Shown: piece by piece, positions 18,254 to 32,216 of the stretch
Layout of the letters: every line of letters begins with the position of its first letter
Position numbering within the stretch: the stretch's first letter is position 1
NCBI RefSeq assembly: GCF_932526225.1
Contig: NC_064034.1
Span: 21,107,747-21,171,746 of the forward strand
Reading direction: 5' to 3'
DNA: 64,000 nucleotides
Source: Nematostella vectensis
Taxonomy: Eukaryota; Cnidaria; Anthozoa; Actiniaria; Edwardsiidae
Translations under genes and position numbers: made by a program
Notes under the pieces: model-generated
What the model was told of the DNA's origin: nothing
Seen by the model: only the letters and a program-made list of their open reading frames with translations
Databases searched by the model: none

Positions 18254-21200
18254 AGACGTCCTGTAAATTACCAAATGAGAGTGCACATAGCATTGCTGAC
18301 GTCCTGTAAATTACCAAATGAGAGTGCACATAGCATTGCTGACGTCCTGTAAATTACCAAATGAGGGCGCACATAGCATTGCAGACGTCCTGTAAATTAC
18401 CAAATGAGAGTGCACATAGCATTGCTGACGTCCTGTAAATTACCAAATGAGAGCGCACATAGCATTGCTGACGTCCTGTAAATTACCAAATGAGGGAGCA
18501 CATAGCATTGCTGACGTCCTGTAAATTACCAAATGAGAGCGCACATAGCATTGCTGACGTCCTGTAAATTACCAAATGAGGGTGCACATAGCATTACTGA
18601 CGTCCTGTAAATTACCAAATGAGAGCGCACATAGCATTGCTGACGTCCTGTAAATTACCAAATGAGAGCGCACATAGCATTGCTGACGTCCTGTAAATTA
18701 CCAAATGAGGGTGCACATAGCATTACTGACGTCCTGTAAATTACCAAATGAGAGCGCACATACCATTACTGACGTCCTGTAAATTACCAAATGAGAGCGC
18801 ACATAGCATTGCTGACGTCCTGTAAATTACCAAATGAGAGCGCACATAGCATTGCTGACGTCCTGTAAATTACCAAATGAGGGTGCACATAGCATTACTG
18901 ACGTCCTGTAAATTACCAAATGAGAGCGCACATAGCATTGCTGACGTCCTGTAAATTACCAAATGAGAGTGCACATAGCATTGCTGACGTCCTGTAAATT
19001 ACCAAATGAGAGCGCACATAGCATTGCCGACGTCCTGTAAATTACCAAATGAGGGTGCACATAGCATTACTGACGTCCTGTAAATTACCAAATGAGAGCG
19101 CACATAGCATTGCTGACGTCCTGTAAATTACCAAATGAGAGCGCACATAGCATTGCTGACGTCCTGTAAATTACCAAATGAGAGTGCACATAGCATTGCT
19201 GACGTCCTGTAAATTACCAAATGAGAGCGCACATAGCATTGCCGACGTCCTGTAAATTACCAAATGAGGGTGCGCATAGCATTACTGACGTCCTGTAAAT
19301 TACCAAATGAGGGTGCACATAGCATTACTGACGTCCTGTAAATTACCAAATGAGAGCGCACATAGCATTGCTGACGTCCTGTAAATTACCAAATGAGAGT
19401 GCGCATAGTATTACTGACGTCCTGTAAATTACCAAATGAGAGCGCACATAGCATTACTGACGTCCTGTAAATTACCAAATGAGAGCGCACATAGCATTAC
19501 TGACGTCCTGTAAATTACCAAATGAGAGCGCGCATAGTATTACTGACGTCCTGTAAATTACCAAATGAGAGCGCGCATAGTATTACTGACGTCCTGTAAA
19601 TTACCAAGTGATAGCGCACATAGCATTACTGACGTCCTGTAAATTACCAAATGAGAGCGCACATAGCATTACTGACGTCCTGTAAATTACCAAATGAGAG
19701 CGCACATAGCATTGCTGACGTCCTGTAAATTACCAAATGAGAGTGCACATAGCATTGCTGACGTCCTGTAAATTACCAAATGAGAGCGCACATAGCATTG
19801 CTGACGTCCTGTAAATTACCAAATGAGAGCGCACATAGCATTACTGACGTCCTGTAAATTACCAAATGAGAGCGCACATAGCATTGCTGACGTCCTGTAA
19901 ATTACCAAATGAGAGCGCACATAGCATTGCTGACGTCCTGTAAATTACCAAATGAGGGTGCACATAGCATTACTGACGTCCTGTAAATTACCAAATGAGA
20001 GCGCACATAGCATTGCTGACGTCCTGTAAATTACCAAATGAGAACACACGTAGCATTACTGACGTCCTGTAAATTACCAAATGAGGGAGCACATAGCATT
20101 GCTGACGTCCTGTAAATTACCAAATGAGAGTGCACATAGCATTGCTGACGTCCTGTAAATTACCAAATGAGAGTGCACATAGCATTGCTGACGTCCTGTA
20201 AATTACCAAATGAGAACACACGTAGCATTACTGACGTCCTGTAAATTACCAAATGAGGGAGCACATAGCATTGCTGACGTCCTGTAAATTAACAAATGAG
20301 AGTGCACATAGCATTGCTGACGTCCTGTAAATTACCAAATGAGAGTGCACATAGCATTGCTGACGTCCTGTAAATTACCAAATAAGAACACACGTAGCAT
20401 TACTGACGTCCTGTAAATTACCAAATGAGGGAGCACATAGCATTGCTGACGTCCTGTAAATTACCAAATGAGAGTGCACATAGCATTGCTGACGTCCTGT
20501 AAATTACCAAATGAGAGCACACGTAGCATTACTGACGTCCTGTAAATTACCAAATGAGGGAGCACATAGCATTGCTGACGTCCTGTAAATTACCAAATGA
20601 GATCACACATAGCATTACTGACGTCCTGTAAATTACCAAATGAGAGCGCACATAGCATTGCTGACGTCCTGTAAATTACCAAATGAGAGTGCACATTGCA
20701 TTGCTGACGTCCTGTAAATTACCAAATGAGAGCACACATAGCATTACTGACGTCCTGTAAATTACCAAATGAGAGCGCACATAGCATTGCTGACGTCCTG
20801 TAAATTACCAAATGAGAGTGCACATAGCATTGCTGACGTCCTGTAAATTACCAAATGAGAGTGCACATAGCATTGCTGACGTCCTGTAAATTACCAAATG
20901 AGAGTGCACATAGCATTGCTGACGTCCTGTAAATTACCAAATGAGAGCACACGTAGCATTACTGACGTCCTGTAAATTACCAAATGAGAGCACACATAGC
21001 ATTACTGACGTCCTGTAAATTACCAAATGAGAGCACACATAGCATTACTGACGTCCTGTAAATTACCAAATGAGGGAGCACATAGCATTGCTGACGTCCT
21101 GTAAATTACCAAATGAGAGCGCACATAGCATTGCTGACGTCCTGTAAATTACCAAGTGATAGCGCACATAGCATTGCTAACGTCCTGTAAATTACCAAAT

Positions 21201-24200
21201 GAGGGCGCACATAGCATTACTGACGTCCTGTAAATTACCAAATGAGAGCGCACATAGCATTGCTGACGTCCTGTAAATTACCAAATGAGAGTGCACATAG
21301 CATTACTGACGTCCTGTAAATTACCAAATGAGGGCGCACATAGCATTACTGACGTCCTGTAAATTACCAAATGAGAGCGCACATAGCATTGCTGACGTCC
21401 TGTAAATTACCAAATGAGAGTGCACATAGCATTACTGACGTCCTGTAAATTACCAAATGAGAGTGCACATAGCATTGCTGACGTCCTGTAAATTACCAAA
21501 TGAGAGCGCACATAGCATTGCTGACGTCCTGTAAATTACCAAGTGATAGCGCACATAGCATTGCTGACGTCCTGTAAATTACCAAATGAGAGCGCACATA
21601 GCATTGCTGACGTCCTGTAAATTACCAAATGAGAGTGCACATAGCATTACTGACGTCCTGTAAATTATCAAATGAGAGCGCGCATAGCATTACTGACGTC
21701 CTGTAAATTACCAAATGAGAGCGCACATAGCATTGCTGACGTCCTGTAAATTACCAAATGAGAGTGCACATAGCATTGCTGACGTCCTGTAAATTACCAA
21801 ATGAGAGCGCACATAGCATTGCTGACGTCCTGTAAATTACCAAATGAGAGCGCACATAGCATTGCTGACGTCCTGTAAATTACCAAATGAGAGCGCACAT
21901 AGCATTGCTGACGTCCTGTAAATTACCAAATGAGAGCACACATAGCATTGCTGACGTCCTGTAAATTACCAAATAAGAGTGCACATAGCATTGCTGACGT
22001 CCTGTAAATTACCAAATGAGAGTGCACATAGCATTGCTGACGTCCTGTAAATTACCAAATGAGAGCGCACATAGCATTGCTGACGTCCTGTAAATTACCA
22101 AATGAGAGTGCACATAGCATTACTGACGTCCTGTAAATTACCAAATGAGAGCGCGCATAGCATTACTGACGTCCTGTAAATTACCAAATGAGAGCGCACA
22201 TAGCATTACTGACGTCCTGTAAATTACCAAATGAGAGTGCACATAGCATTACTGACGTCCTGTAAATTACCAAATGAGAGTGCACATAGCATTGCTGACG
22301 TCCTGTAAATTACCAAGTGATAGCGCACATAGCATTGCTGACGTCCTGTAAATTACCAAATGAGAGCGCACATAGCATTGCTGACGTCCTGTAAATTACC
22401 AAATGAGAGTGCACATAGCATTACTGACGTCCTGTAAATTACCAAATGAGAGTGCACATAGCATTACTGACGTCCTGTAAATTACCAAATGAGGGAGCAC
22501 ATAGCATTGCTGACGTCCTGTAAATTACCAAATGAGAGCGCACATAGCATTACTGACGTCCTGTAAATTACCAAATGAGGGAGCACATAGCATTGCTGAC
22601 GTCCTGTAAATTACCAAATGAGAGCGCACATAGCATTACTGACGTCCTGTAAATTACCAAATGAGGGAGCACATAGCATTGCTGACGTCCTGTAAATTAC
22701 CAAATGAGAGCGCACATAGCATTGCTGACGTCCTGTAAATTACCAAATGAGAGCGCACATAGCATTGCTGACGTCCTGTAAATTACCAAATGAGGGAGCA
22801 CATAGCATTGCTGACGTCCTGTAAATTACCAAATGAGAGCGCACATAGCATTGCTGACATCCTGTAAATTACCAAATGAGAGTGCACATAGCATTACTGA
22901 CGTCCTGTAAATTACCAAATGAGGGAGCACATAGCATTGCTGACGTCCTGTAAATTACCAAATGAGAGCGCACATAGCATTACTGACGTCCTGTAAATTA
23001 CCAAATGAGGGAGCACATAGCATTGCTGACGTCCTGTAAATTACCAAATGAGAGCGCACATAGCATTGCTGACGTCCTGTAAATTACCAAATGAGAGCGC
23101 ACATAGCATTGCTGACGTCCTGTAAATTACCAAATGAGAGCGCACATAGCATTGCTGACGTCCTGTAAATTACCACATGAGAGTGCACATAGCATTGCTG
23201 ACGTCCTGTAAATTACCAAATGAGAGTGCACATAGCATTGCTGACGTCCTGTAAATTACCAAATGAGAGCGCACATAGCATTGCTGACGTCCTGTAAATT
23301 ACCAAATGAGAGTGCACATAGCATTGCTGACGTCCTGTAAATTACCAAATGAGAGCGCACATAGCATTGCTGACGTCCTGTAAATTACCAAATGAGAGTG
23401 CACAAAGCATTGCTGACGTCCTGTAAATTACCAAATGAGAGCGCACATAGCATTGCTGACGTCCTGTAAATTACCAAATGAGAGCGCACATAGCATTACT
23501 GACGTCCTGTAAATTACCAAATGAGAGCGCACATAGCATTGCTGACGTCCTGTAAATTACCAAATGAGAGCGCACATAGCATTACTGACGTCCTGTAAAT
23601 TACCAAATGAGAGCGCACATAGCATTACTGACGTCCTGTAAATTACCAAATTACAGCGCACATAGCATTGCTGACGTCCTGTAAATTACCAAATGAGAGC
23701 GCACATAGCATTGCCGACGTCCTGTAAATTACCAAATGAGAGCGCACATAGCATTGCTGACGTCCTGTGAATTACCAAATGAGAGCGCACATAGCATTAC
23801 TGACGTCCTGTAAATTACCAAATGAGAGCGCACATAGCATTGCTGACGTCCTGTAAATTACCAAATGAGAGCGCACATAGCATTGCTGACGTCCTGTAAA
23901 TTACCAAATGAGAGCGCACATAGCATTGCTGACGTCCTGTAAATTACCAAATGAGAGCGCACATAGCATTGCTGACGTCCTGTAAATTACCAAATGAGGG
24001 TGCACATAGCATTACTGACGTCCTGTAAATTACCAAATGAGAGCGCACATACCATTACTGACGTCCTGTAAATTACCAAATGAGAGCGCACATAGCATTG
24101 CTGACGTCCTGTAAATTACCAAATGAGAGCGCACATAGCATTGCTGACGTCCTGTAAATTACCAAATGAGAGCGCACATAGCATTGCTGACGTCCTGTAA

Positions 24201-25163
24201 ATTACCAAATGAGGGTGCACATAGCATTACTGACGTCCTGTAAATTACCAAATGAGAGCGCACATAGCATTGCTGACGTCCTGTAAATTACCAAATGAGA
24301 GTGCACATAGCATTGCTGACGTCCTGTAAATTACCAAATGAGAGCGCACATAGCATTGCCGACGTCCTGTAAATTACCAAATGAGGGTGCACATAGCATT
24401 ACTGACGTCCTGTAAATTACCAAATGAGAGCGCACATAGCATTGCTGACGTCCTGTAAATTACCAAATGAGGGTGCACATAGCATTACTGACGTCCTGTA
24501 AATTACCAAATGAGAGCGCACATAGCATTGCTGACGTCCTGTAAATTACCAAATGAGAGTGCGCATAGTATTACTGACGTCCTGTAAATTACCAAATGAG
24601 GGTGCACATAGCATTACTGACGTCCTGTAAATTACCAAATGAGAGCGCGCATAGTATTACTGACGTCCTGTAAATTACCAAATGAGAGCGCACATAGCAT
24701 TACTGACGTCCTGTAAATTACCAAATGAGAGCGCACATAGCATTACTGACGTCCTGTAAATTACCAAATGAGAGCGCGCATAGTATTACTGACGTCCTGT
24801 AAATTACCAAATGAGAGCGCGCATAGTATTACTGACGTCCTGTAAATTACCAAGTGATAGCGCACATAGCATTACTGACGTCCTGTAAATTACCAAATGA
24901 GAGCGCACATAGCATTACTGACGTCCTGTAAATTACCAAATGAGAGCGCACATAGCATTGCTGACGTCCTGTAAATTACCAAATGAGAGTGCACATAGCA
25001 TTGCTGACGTCCTGTAAATTACCAAATGAGAGCGCACATAGCATTGCTGACGTCCTGTAAATTACCAAATGAGAGCGCACATAGCATTACTGACGTCCTG
25101 TAAATTACCAAATGAGAGCGCACATAGCATTGCTGACGTCCTGTGAATTACCAAATGAGAGCG
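18254..25163. repeat. 43-bp satellite array, about 160 units (6.9 kb)
   Basis: A continuous tandem array with a 43-bp period. The core is GACGTCCTGTAAATTACC, followed by AAATGAGAGCGCACATAGC and a short joint. Sequence variants recur in order (AGAGTG, GGGTG, GGGAGC, AACACACG, AGTGATAGCG, GCATAGTATT, CATACCATT), so subblocks can be traced. Each unit carries TGACGTCC, close to a CRE half site. There are no unique spacers, so it is not a CRISPR array. It fills the gap between the convergent TESK-like and SPATA1 genes. Confidence 0.99.
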
Positions 25164-25747
25164 TCGTACAAATCTAGGTAATAATAGACTAATAATAGAC
25201 TCTATCAAACGGAGAGGAGAGTCGATGAGATTTCCAACTTGCAAAGACCGATTGATCGGAACCCTGTGAGAGCTAGAAAGAGTGGAACTCTCATCAATTC
25301 TCATCTCTGTTTGATCGGGGCTTTAGGGATCGGAATGAGGTTATCAACAAAGTCACTGCATGCCTTCATAATAATATGAGACTCGTATTTATTCTCGTTC
25401 GATATGTGATTTCCCGAATACATTATACATGAAGCTTCAATGCTAAGGTTACAGTTACTAGGTCCATATTTTTGGATATTTATATACAGTAGTAACTACC
25501 ACAGATTTTCGTTATTATACAAAAGATAAGTTACTATTATCATAAATACATAAGCTTTTTTAATGAAATCTATCTACAAAAGTACTTTTTTCATTGGCCG
25601 AACTACTGGCTGATCGGTTCCTAAAACTACGCTCCCATGATGCACTGATCTTTGCTACATATCCATGCCACTGATTGGTTAGAGTAAATCTCCTCGACAG
25701 TGATTGGTTAGTTTAAAACTTGCTTGTGAGTGATTGGTTAGTTTTGG
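25164..25747 (-). other. SPATA1 3' flank
   Basis: Noncoding DNA between the satellite and the SPATA1 stop codon. On the minus strand an AATAAA (TTTATT at 25388-25393 on +) is a candidate poly(A) signal about 355 bp after the stop. A short direct repeat, TGATTGGTTAG, occurs three times between 25672 and 25744. Confidence 0.5.
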
Positions 25748-28700
25748 TCACGCGGTAATGTTCTCCGGGTTGCCTAGCGTGGCCAGGCTCTTTTGACTCT
25801 TTGTGAGGGTCAAGTTGATCTTCTTGTCCAACAGATCCTCGCGGAGTTGCTTCAGCTCATTTTGAGCAGCGTCCCGTAACTAAAACAAATGGAAGCTCAG
25901 TCAGTGATAAATAACGTGACTTTTAGCGTGGCAAATTCAAGCCAAAACAAACCCCTGAAATGGCTGCGCCCGTCACGACGGAGAGGGGCGAATAGAGAGG
26001 ACACCTTTCAATGAAAATAAGCCATTCCTGACTGGCTGATTCGTAAGCGCTAAATAAATTGCCTTTTGTTTTGTTATTTTGCCGTAAAAAGCCTGAGCGC
26101 GCGCGAGTTTACCACCCAAAAAGTCACGTAACTTCTTAATGAAAGTCACCAATTCAACTATTTCCGCCGGGTTTAAGACCAACTAAAAGTTGATATATAG
26201 AAAAAAATGCCTTCAGAAGATGCTTCACAAATCAGTTACTCATACTTTTAACAGTGATGTGAAAATTGCATAGAAAGTGATAGAGGAAAGAGAGAAAGAA
26301 AGAACAAATAAGAAATGAAAGAAAGAAAAAACAAGAAAGAAAGCAAGAAAAAAGCACAACAAAGCCCCTATTAAATATCATAAAAAAAAAGAAAACACGA
26401 AAACAGTAAACAATGAAAGAGCAATTACCTTCATTTCCGATGCCAGCATCATTTTCGTTTCTTCCACCTTTCGCCGCAAATCCTCAACTTCGTTTTGAAG
26501 CCGTGCGAGCAGTATGAGCTGGTTGGACTATAATAAAAGGACAATAAAAACGTGAACACTATTCTTTGCTCTGACTCTTTCACCTCCTTCTTGGCATAAC
26601 CATCACTACCACCATAAACACAACAGTATAACGATTTGTTATAAATACCTAGTTGTAAAGAAGGAAGAAAACAACGACATTGTTAAAAGCCTTCGTGTAA
26701 ATTAGCGCGAGGGTTCCATCGCTTCCTTATCCGACCCCGTCCTCTCGCTAATGAAAACCGGTCTCAATACCACTAACAACAGCGCATCGAATTTATCGTA
26801 ATCGTGAAGAAATCAGCATCATTATCTATATCTTTATCGTCGCCTTCATCAACAAAATCTTCACCATCGTTTAGAAACTCCATTTTATTGGCAATATTGG
26901 GATAACAGAGAATGCGCTAGGTCTTCCACGCATATATGCATTGCAATGACTGTTTCTGTCTCAAGTGTCTGTCGAAGTCAGCAGTTTCGATACAACAACT
27001 GAATAACAACAATAGTCACCACCACCGACAAAATACGGCTCATTTGATGGCTATTTACCTTTTGAGAAGGAGTTTTGTCAAGCTCGCTTCCTCCTTTTGC
27101 ACCACCTTCGCGATCTGGAAGGAAAGCGTTGAATTTAAGTTCAATCCATCACTTGAAAACATGATATTCGTATGTTAGAGATCCTTTTTTCACAGCTTTT
27201 TATCTGTCTGGTTATCTAAACGTACCCTTTTTGGTTTCTAGGAAGGAAAGCATCGCTTGATGTTGGACCTCAGTCTCGTATCTCAGACGGTTCACTTGTT
27301 CTTCTAAAGGAGCTGTTTTTCGCTTTTCGTCAAAAAACTTCTTCTTCCAGATATTCTTGGCTAAAAATAAAAAAAAGAAAGAATACGTTTTAGTTACCCT
27401 AGAGACTTAAACTAGTACTCATATACAGGAAAATATAGAAAATAAAGAAACGGACCACTTGGTACTAGAGGAAGATCATGGGCAAATGCGTAGTTCCAGA
27501 AAATATCCATACCCCCCTACTGAGGGGGTCAGAGGTATGACCCCCCACCCCTCTGGAATTTCCAACCCCCTGGATAAAAATAAATACAGTAACTGTTAAG
27601 GGAAAGGGCATTTCCTGCCCCCCCTCCCCCCTGGGCGTTTGGGCATTTCCTTCCCCCCCCCCCCCCCCGGAATTTCCAATCCCTTCAATGGGGGGGGGGG
27701 GGGGGTATGGAGATTTTCTGGAACTACACACCACTTGAACATTTTGACATTTTTTACCATGCGACGTGCGATACTGTTGACACTTTTAGACAGTCCCCGG
27801 TTTTTAACCAGAATAGACGCAAAACTTACTAGAGATTGGAATAATATCGAAGAAATGCTTCAGTGCACGTCAGATCAAGAGAGAGACCATCAATACAACA
27901 CCCTCAATACAACTGTAAATCATTTACTGCATCATTATAAGATAACAAAAGACAATATAGAGAAGGAAGTACACAATAAAAACATTAGAAAAAATAAAAG
28001 AAATAGAGTGCTTACATTGGTTGCGTTTCTGCATAGTCTGCGTTTGCAAGGTCTTAGCTCGACGAACTTTTTGCTCGCGTTGTTTCTCCAGATCCACTCG
28101 TTCATTCTTCGCTCTACGTAGCTCTCCCCTCAGCTCCTCGATCACTTTCTGCTTACGGTCCTTGGCAGACGAGGTGTCTTTCACCAGTGGGGCATCACCT
28201 ATGTCTGGCATCTGTAAGGGCGGAGGGACCGGGACTTTCGGGATCTTTAGTGACTGTTCAAAATCATCCGCTTTTTTGGCAGGTTTCTTGGTTGCAGCCT
28301 TTTTGGTCTTTTTGGCATTCTTTGCGTCGGCATTTTTCGAAGCGTTTTTCGCATCTTGGTCCAAGGTCTTGTCCCTTTTATCTGCAGTTACGTCTGGTTT
28401 GTTTCCCTGACCGTCATCTCTCTCTTGACTATTATCTATGCCTTCATCGTCTCGTCCATTTTTGTCTTTATCAGAATAGTTATCCATGCCTCCCAATCCT
28501 TGGTTAGCTAGAGGACAGGAGTTCCGTTTGTTGTTTGGGTTGTCATCAAAAGAGTCGTTTCTGAAAAAAAAGGATACTTTGAGTTTATGATGGCAATTTA
28601 TCCCATAAAAAGCAATGCAAGGTTTACTTTATACACAGCCCCACGAACACATATCCGACATCGCCAAGACAATGCAATGTTGACAAACGACTTCTCAGCA

Positions 28701-31700
28701 CCTCAATAAGGTGTACAACGAGTGTCACTATTAATGTTTGCATGGGCATTATCGACATGGGCAAAGTTAGACAAATTTGTCTGCCGTGCAAATCTCTTAA
28801 ATCATAAGAATAAAACAATGAAAAAACTTGTGAATTCTTCATGGTCCCTCTGGTATTTGATAACGGTTCACCTGTAACCAAGCCTTCCACTGTATTTAGG
28901 AGTCCTCAGTCACTATGTACAGCGGCCGTACAGTGGAACACAAAACTCGACTATTAGTGCATGTACTCTATAAGTAGTACCTATAGTAGTACATTATTTT
29001 GGAAATAGCACGTAGAAATGAGGGAATGGATTTCAATTCTCAGCAAACATGCAACCATGAATCCGGCTATAAGTTTCATGTACAAAACAATTCCTTATTG
29101 TCATTTCGTAAAGGAATAAATTAGCACTGTTCCTGGTGCATGTACTTACAGCTCATTCGGGTGATTTGCCGCCCAATTACATAGACCTTGATCATGACCA
29201 GGACCCGTGCCAAGGCTCAAGCTAGCTCTGTGAGCGTAATCTGATCTAGTGCTCTTAGCAGGTGATGGGAATTGTGCAAACTTTGATCTCTCTTCAACAT
29301 CTTCTATGCTGGGAATAACATAGTCATCTTCTCGCATTACACCCAGATCAGTTTGAGCTTGCTCTAACTCCTTAGGGGGTCTCTCTACAGAAGGTGATCG
29401 TGACCTGCTCTGACGTTTCTTTTTACCCTTCTTTTTTCCGTGTCTTTCTTTTTCATTCTCGTCTCCCTCATGTTTAAACCTGTTCTTTGTAGCATTGTTT
29501 TCCTCCCTGCGAAGACCTGGTACAGGGGAAGCTATTACTCTCCCTGATGGAATTGGTGTCGGTGGTGACGTATAGTCCGCCCCAGGGATAGCTAAAGCCT
29601 GTATCACCTCAGGCTGTACTATCTTTACCATTCTCGTCTGAATATTACTGCTACTCCCAGAAGAGTCAGACCCAGTTTTCTTAGCTTTGTTCTTCTGGTT
29701 TTTGCTTTTAACATACTCAATGTCACGTGGAGACAGCCCCAAATCCTGGTTCTCACCACTACTCCGGTGCTCTTCACTGCCATTGTAACTATTGTAGCCT
29801 CCATCTTGTTGGGCTTCACTAAAATGCACATTCTTTCTGTCAGCTGTGTCTCTATTAAGCTTCCCTGATGATTCCTCAGTGTCTTGGCGCTCAAATGTAC
29901 CTTGCTGTTGAATGTTCTGAGGGTTTATGTTGTCATAATTGTTTGGAGCCATGCCGTAGTTAGGTTGAGATAGAGGGTTACCATACGGTTGACTGATTGG
30001 TGGAAAATGTAAGGGCTGTGTTGAGGACATCCCAGCTAAAAGCAGAGGGAAACAGATTCCTATTACCCCCATCAATGTCAATATACCACACTTTATGAGG
30101 TAAAACAACAAGGATTTAATTGAAATAAATAAAAACTTGTATTAGAATAAATAAAACTTTTCAGGCAAGGCAACTTAACTAAATCACTTTAATGGTTACA
30201 ATTTACTACAAACAATTGCACATAGAGCATAATAAGGAAAGCATGATCAGTATGCTTGTGCAAAATATACTGTATTTAGAGTTTAATAATGTCTGCAAGC
30301 CCTTAGCAAACCACAAAGACCTACTAGGCATAACAACTTTTTTTGAACATATACAGGTCTAAAATACAATAAGTTTTATAAAATACTTAGTTTCATTTTA
30401 GAGCTATTTGTTAGACCTATTTGCCATGATATGTTTGCTCATCTACCCCCTGTATGTTTTCATTTCCAGGATTCCCTAAGAGGGAAAGGGTGTTTTATAG
30501 ATATTTTTGTGGCAAAGGGGGGTTCCTTGTGCCGCCCCCCACTAACTATGGCCCTATGACAAGTTACCTGTTGTATGGCCCTGTGTAGCAATGACCACAC
30601 TGTTAGCATCAGAAGCAGGCCGCATGTGAGTCTCATGTAATCCAGGCAACAAAAAGATCTCAGGACTGAAAGCCTAAAAAAAAGGTCAGATTATAAGACA
30701 GGCATCAAATTTTTTTTGGACTGAAAGGCTTATAAAAAATAGATCACATTATAAGACAGGCAATAAAAAGAATGCCGGAATGAAAGCCTACAGAAAAATT
30801 GGTCACATTAGACATAGAACATTATTACCTAATTGAATATTTTATGGAGCCCTGATTTTTTTTGGTTTACAGTATGAACATGCTGGTTTTTCATTGCACA
30901 TACACCTAAAATAGCAGTTATTGATGACTAGATACATACAATGGGAGGGAGAAAGTCTGAAGCTTTCAGAAGACTCTCTTGGTTTTCTTTCACCTGAAAG
31001 CAGATAAAGCTGGTTTAATAAACTTTTCGCTGAATATACTTTCCCTTTCAAACGTTCATAAGTGCCCGGCCATGAAAAGACTGTTCCTGCAATAGCTTCT
31101 TACAGCAAAAAATAATAATAAATAGAAATAACAACAACAACAATTTCAAAGTCATGTAATTTTTTGTTCACAAATTAGTGTTTTTAAGATATATTTTCGT
31201 ACATTGTATTCCAGTATACATCAATCACTGTGCTATGGCATTGCTGACACATTTGCAATAAGATAAAATCATTTCCCTAACTCCGGCCAAGGCACTCTAT
31301 TTCATTCCATGCATGTGTTTAGTACGAAGATTACGGGCTTATCTGAGATATGCTAACACAGACTGTAATTGTGTCGGCTAGAAACAATAAGAATAAAATA
31401 AAAACAATATTTTGTTCAAACATACTGTTTGAAATGTTTGAATTTCACGATCTATTTTGACAAATTCAAGATGTGTACAATGAAAGGCAGGGCTCAAGGG
31501 ATTTAGGCCAAGGGATAACGAGATTAACAGACTCCAAATGTTACACAAATAACAACTGTTTTAAAAACAAAAAAAAAATTATTGTAGACACCCAGCTAGA
31601 CAGAAAACTAAAAATTCACATAATTGTTATCGAATTTAAGTACTTCAAGTGAATAACATTATTTGAGAATACTTTTGATCTGATAAGTTACTTACAACAG

Positions 31701-32216
31701 CCATACAGCGTCCAACACTTCGTAAGAAGACGAAGTCTTCGGGCACAATATCGTCTCCTAATTGATCTTCTATACATCCTCTAAGATTACGAAGTGTTAT
31801 ATCCGGCAAGACTCTAAAAGATTAATTGATGTTTTAATATTCCAATCAAGAGAATAACCTAAAAGAGCACTGGATTCGATGCAAGAATTCACACAAAGAA
31901 TGATTAGTATGGGGCATGGATTATTTTAATTTGTTGTTGGGTTTTCCCTTTACCTCACAAATCCTGCAGACACCGACTCTAAGGCAACGTTATTGAAAGC
32001 AGTTCTGTATTTATCCAACCAAAGATCCAAAGGAACAACAAATATATGAAGATCTGCAACCTGTAAAAATCAAATACCAAGTTTACGACTCTGCTAATGA
32101 TCTCACGCAACGAGGCGAGAGATAAAGGCAAGATCACAAAGCCTCATTTTGGGCTCAAAAAACGATCTTCGAATCACCTTTGACGGCTGTGATCTCCCAC
32201 TATCCACGCTAGACAT
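25748..32216 (-). CDS. SPATA1: SPATA1 orthologue, coiled-coil protein (11 coding exons)
   Basis: Exons in transcript order: 32216-32178, 32060-31954, 31813-31696, 30993-30940, 30673-30568, 30035-29150, 28560-28016, 27360-27226, 27114-27059, 26527-26429, 25879-25748. All junctions are GT-AG in phase, giving 758 aa. Residues 14-120 match the SPATA1 N-terminal region (VADLHIFVVP, ESVSAGFVRVLPDITLRNLR, GDDIVPEDFVFL, AFSPEIFLLPG). Residues 142-560 are low-complexity and probably disordered, with basic KKGKKKRQSRSRS and KKTKKAATKKPAKK stretches. About 575-740 is the conserved C-terminal coiled coil (IWKKKFFDEKRKTAPLEEQV, LARLQNEVEDLRRKVEETK). Human SPATA1 is near 460 aa, so the extra length is in the middle. 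Family function is poorly known; it is testis-associated and probably sperm or ciliary. Orthology is confident. Confidence 0.92.
27491..27726. mobile_element. MITE with long terminal inverted repeats in SPATA1 intron 7
   Basis: The ends TAGTTCCAGAAAATATCCAT (27491 onward) and, inverted, the sequence ending at 27726 are reverse complements over about 28 bp with one mismatch. The inside is rich in C and G runs and has no coding capacity. This is the structure of a non-autonomous DNA transposon of about 236 bp. The target duplication is not clear. Confidence 0.8.

Noticed and set aside
18254-25163. CRISPR-like array
   Set aside because: The whole 43-bp unit repeats with no unique spacers, and the window is eukaryotic.
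27924-28015. C-terminal extension of the minus-strand frame beyond 28016
   Set aside because: A GTAAGC donor ends the exon, and the next exon (27360-27226) continues the SPATA1 homology in phase.
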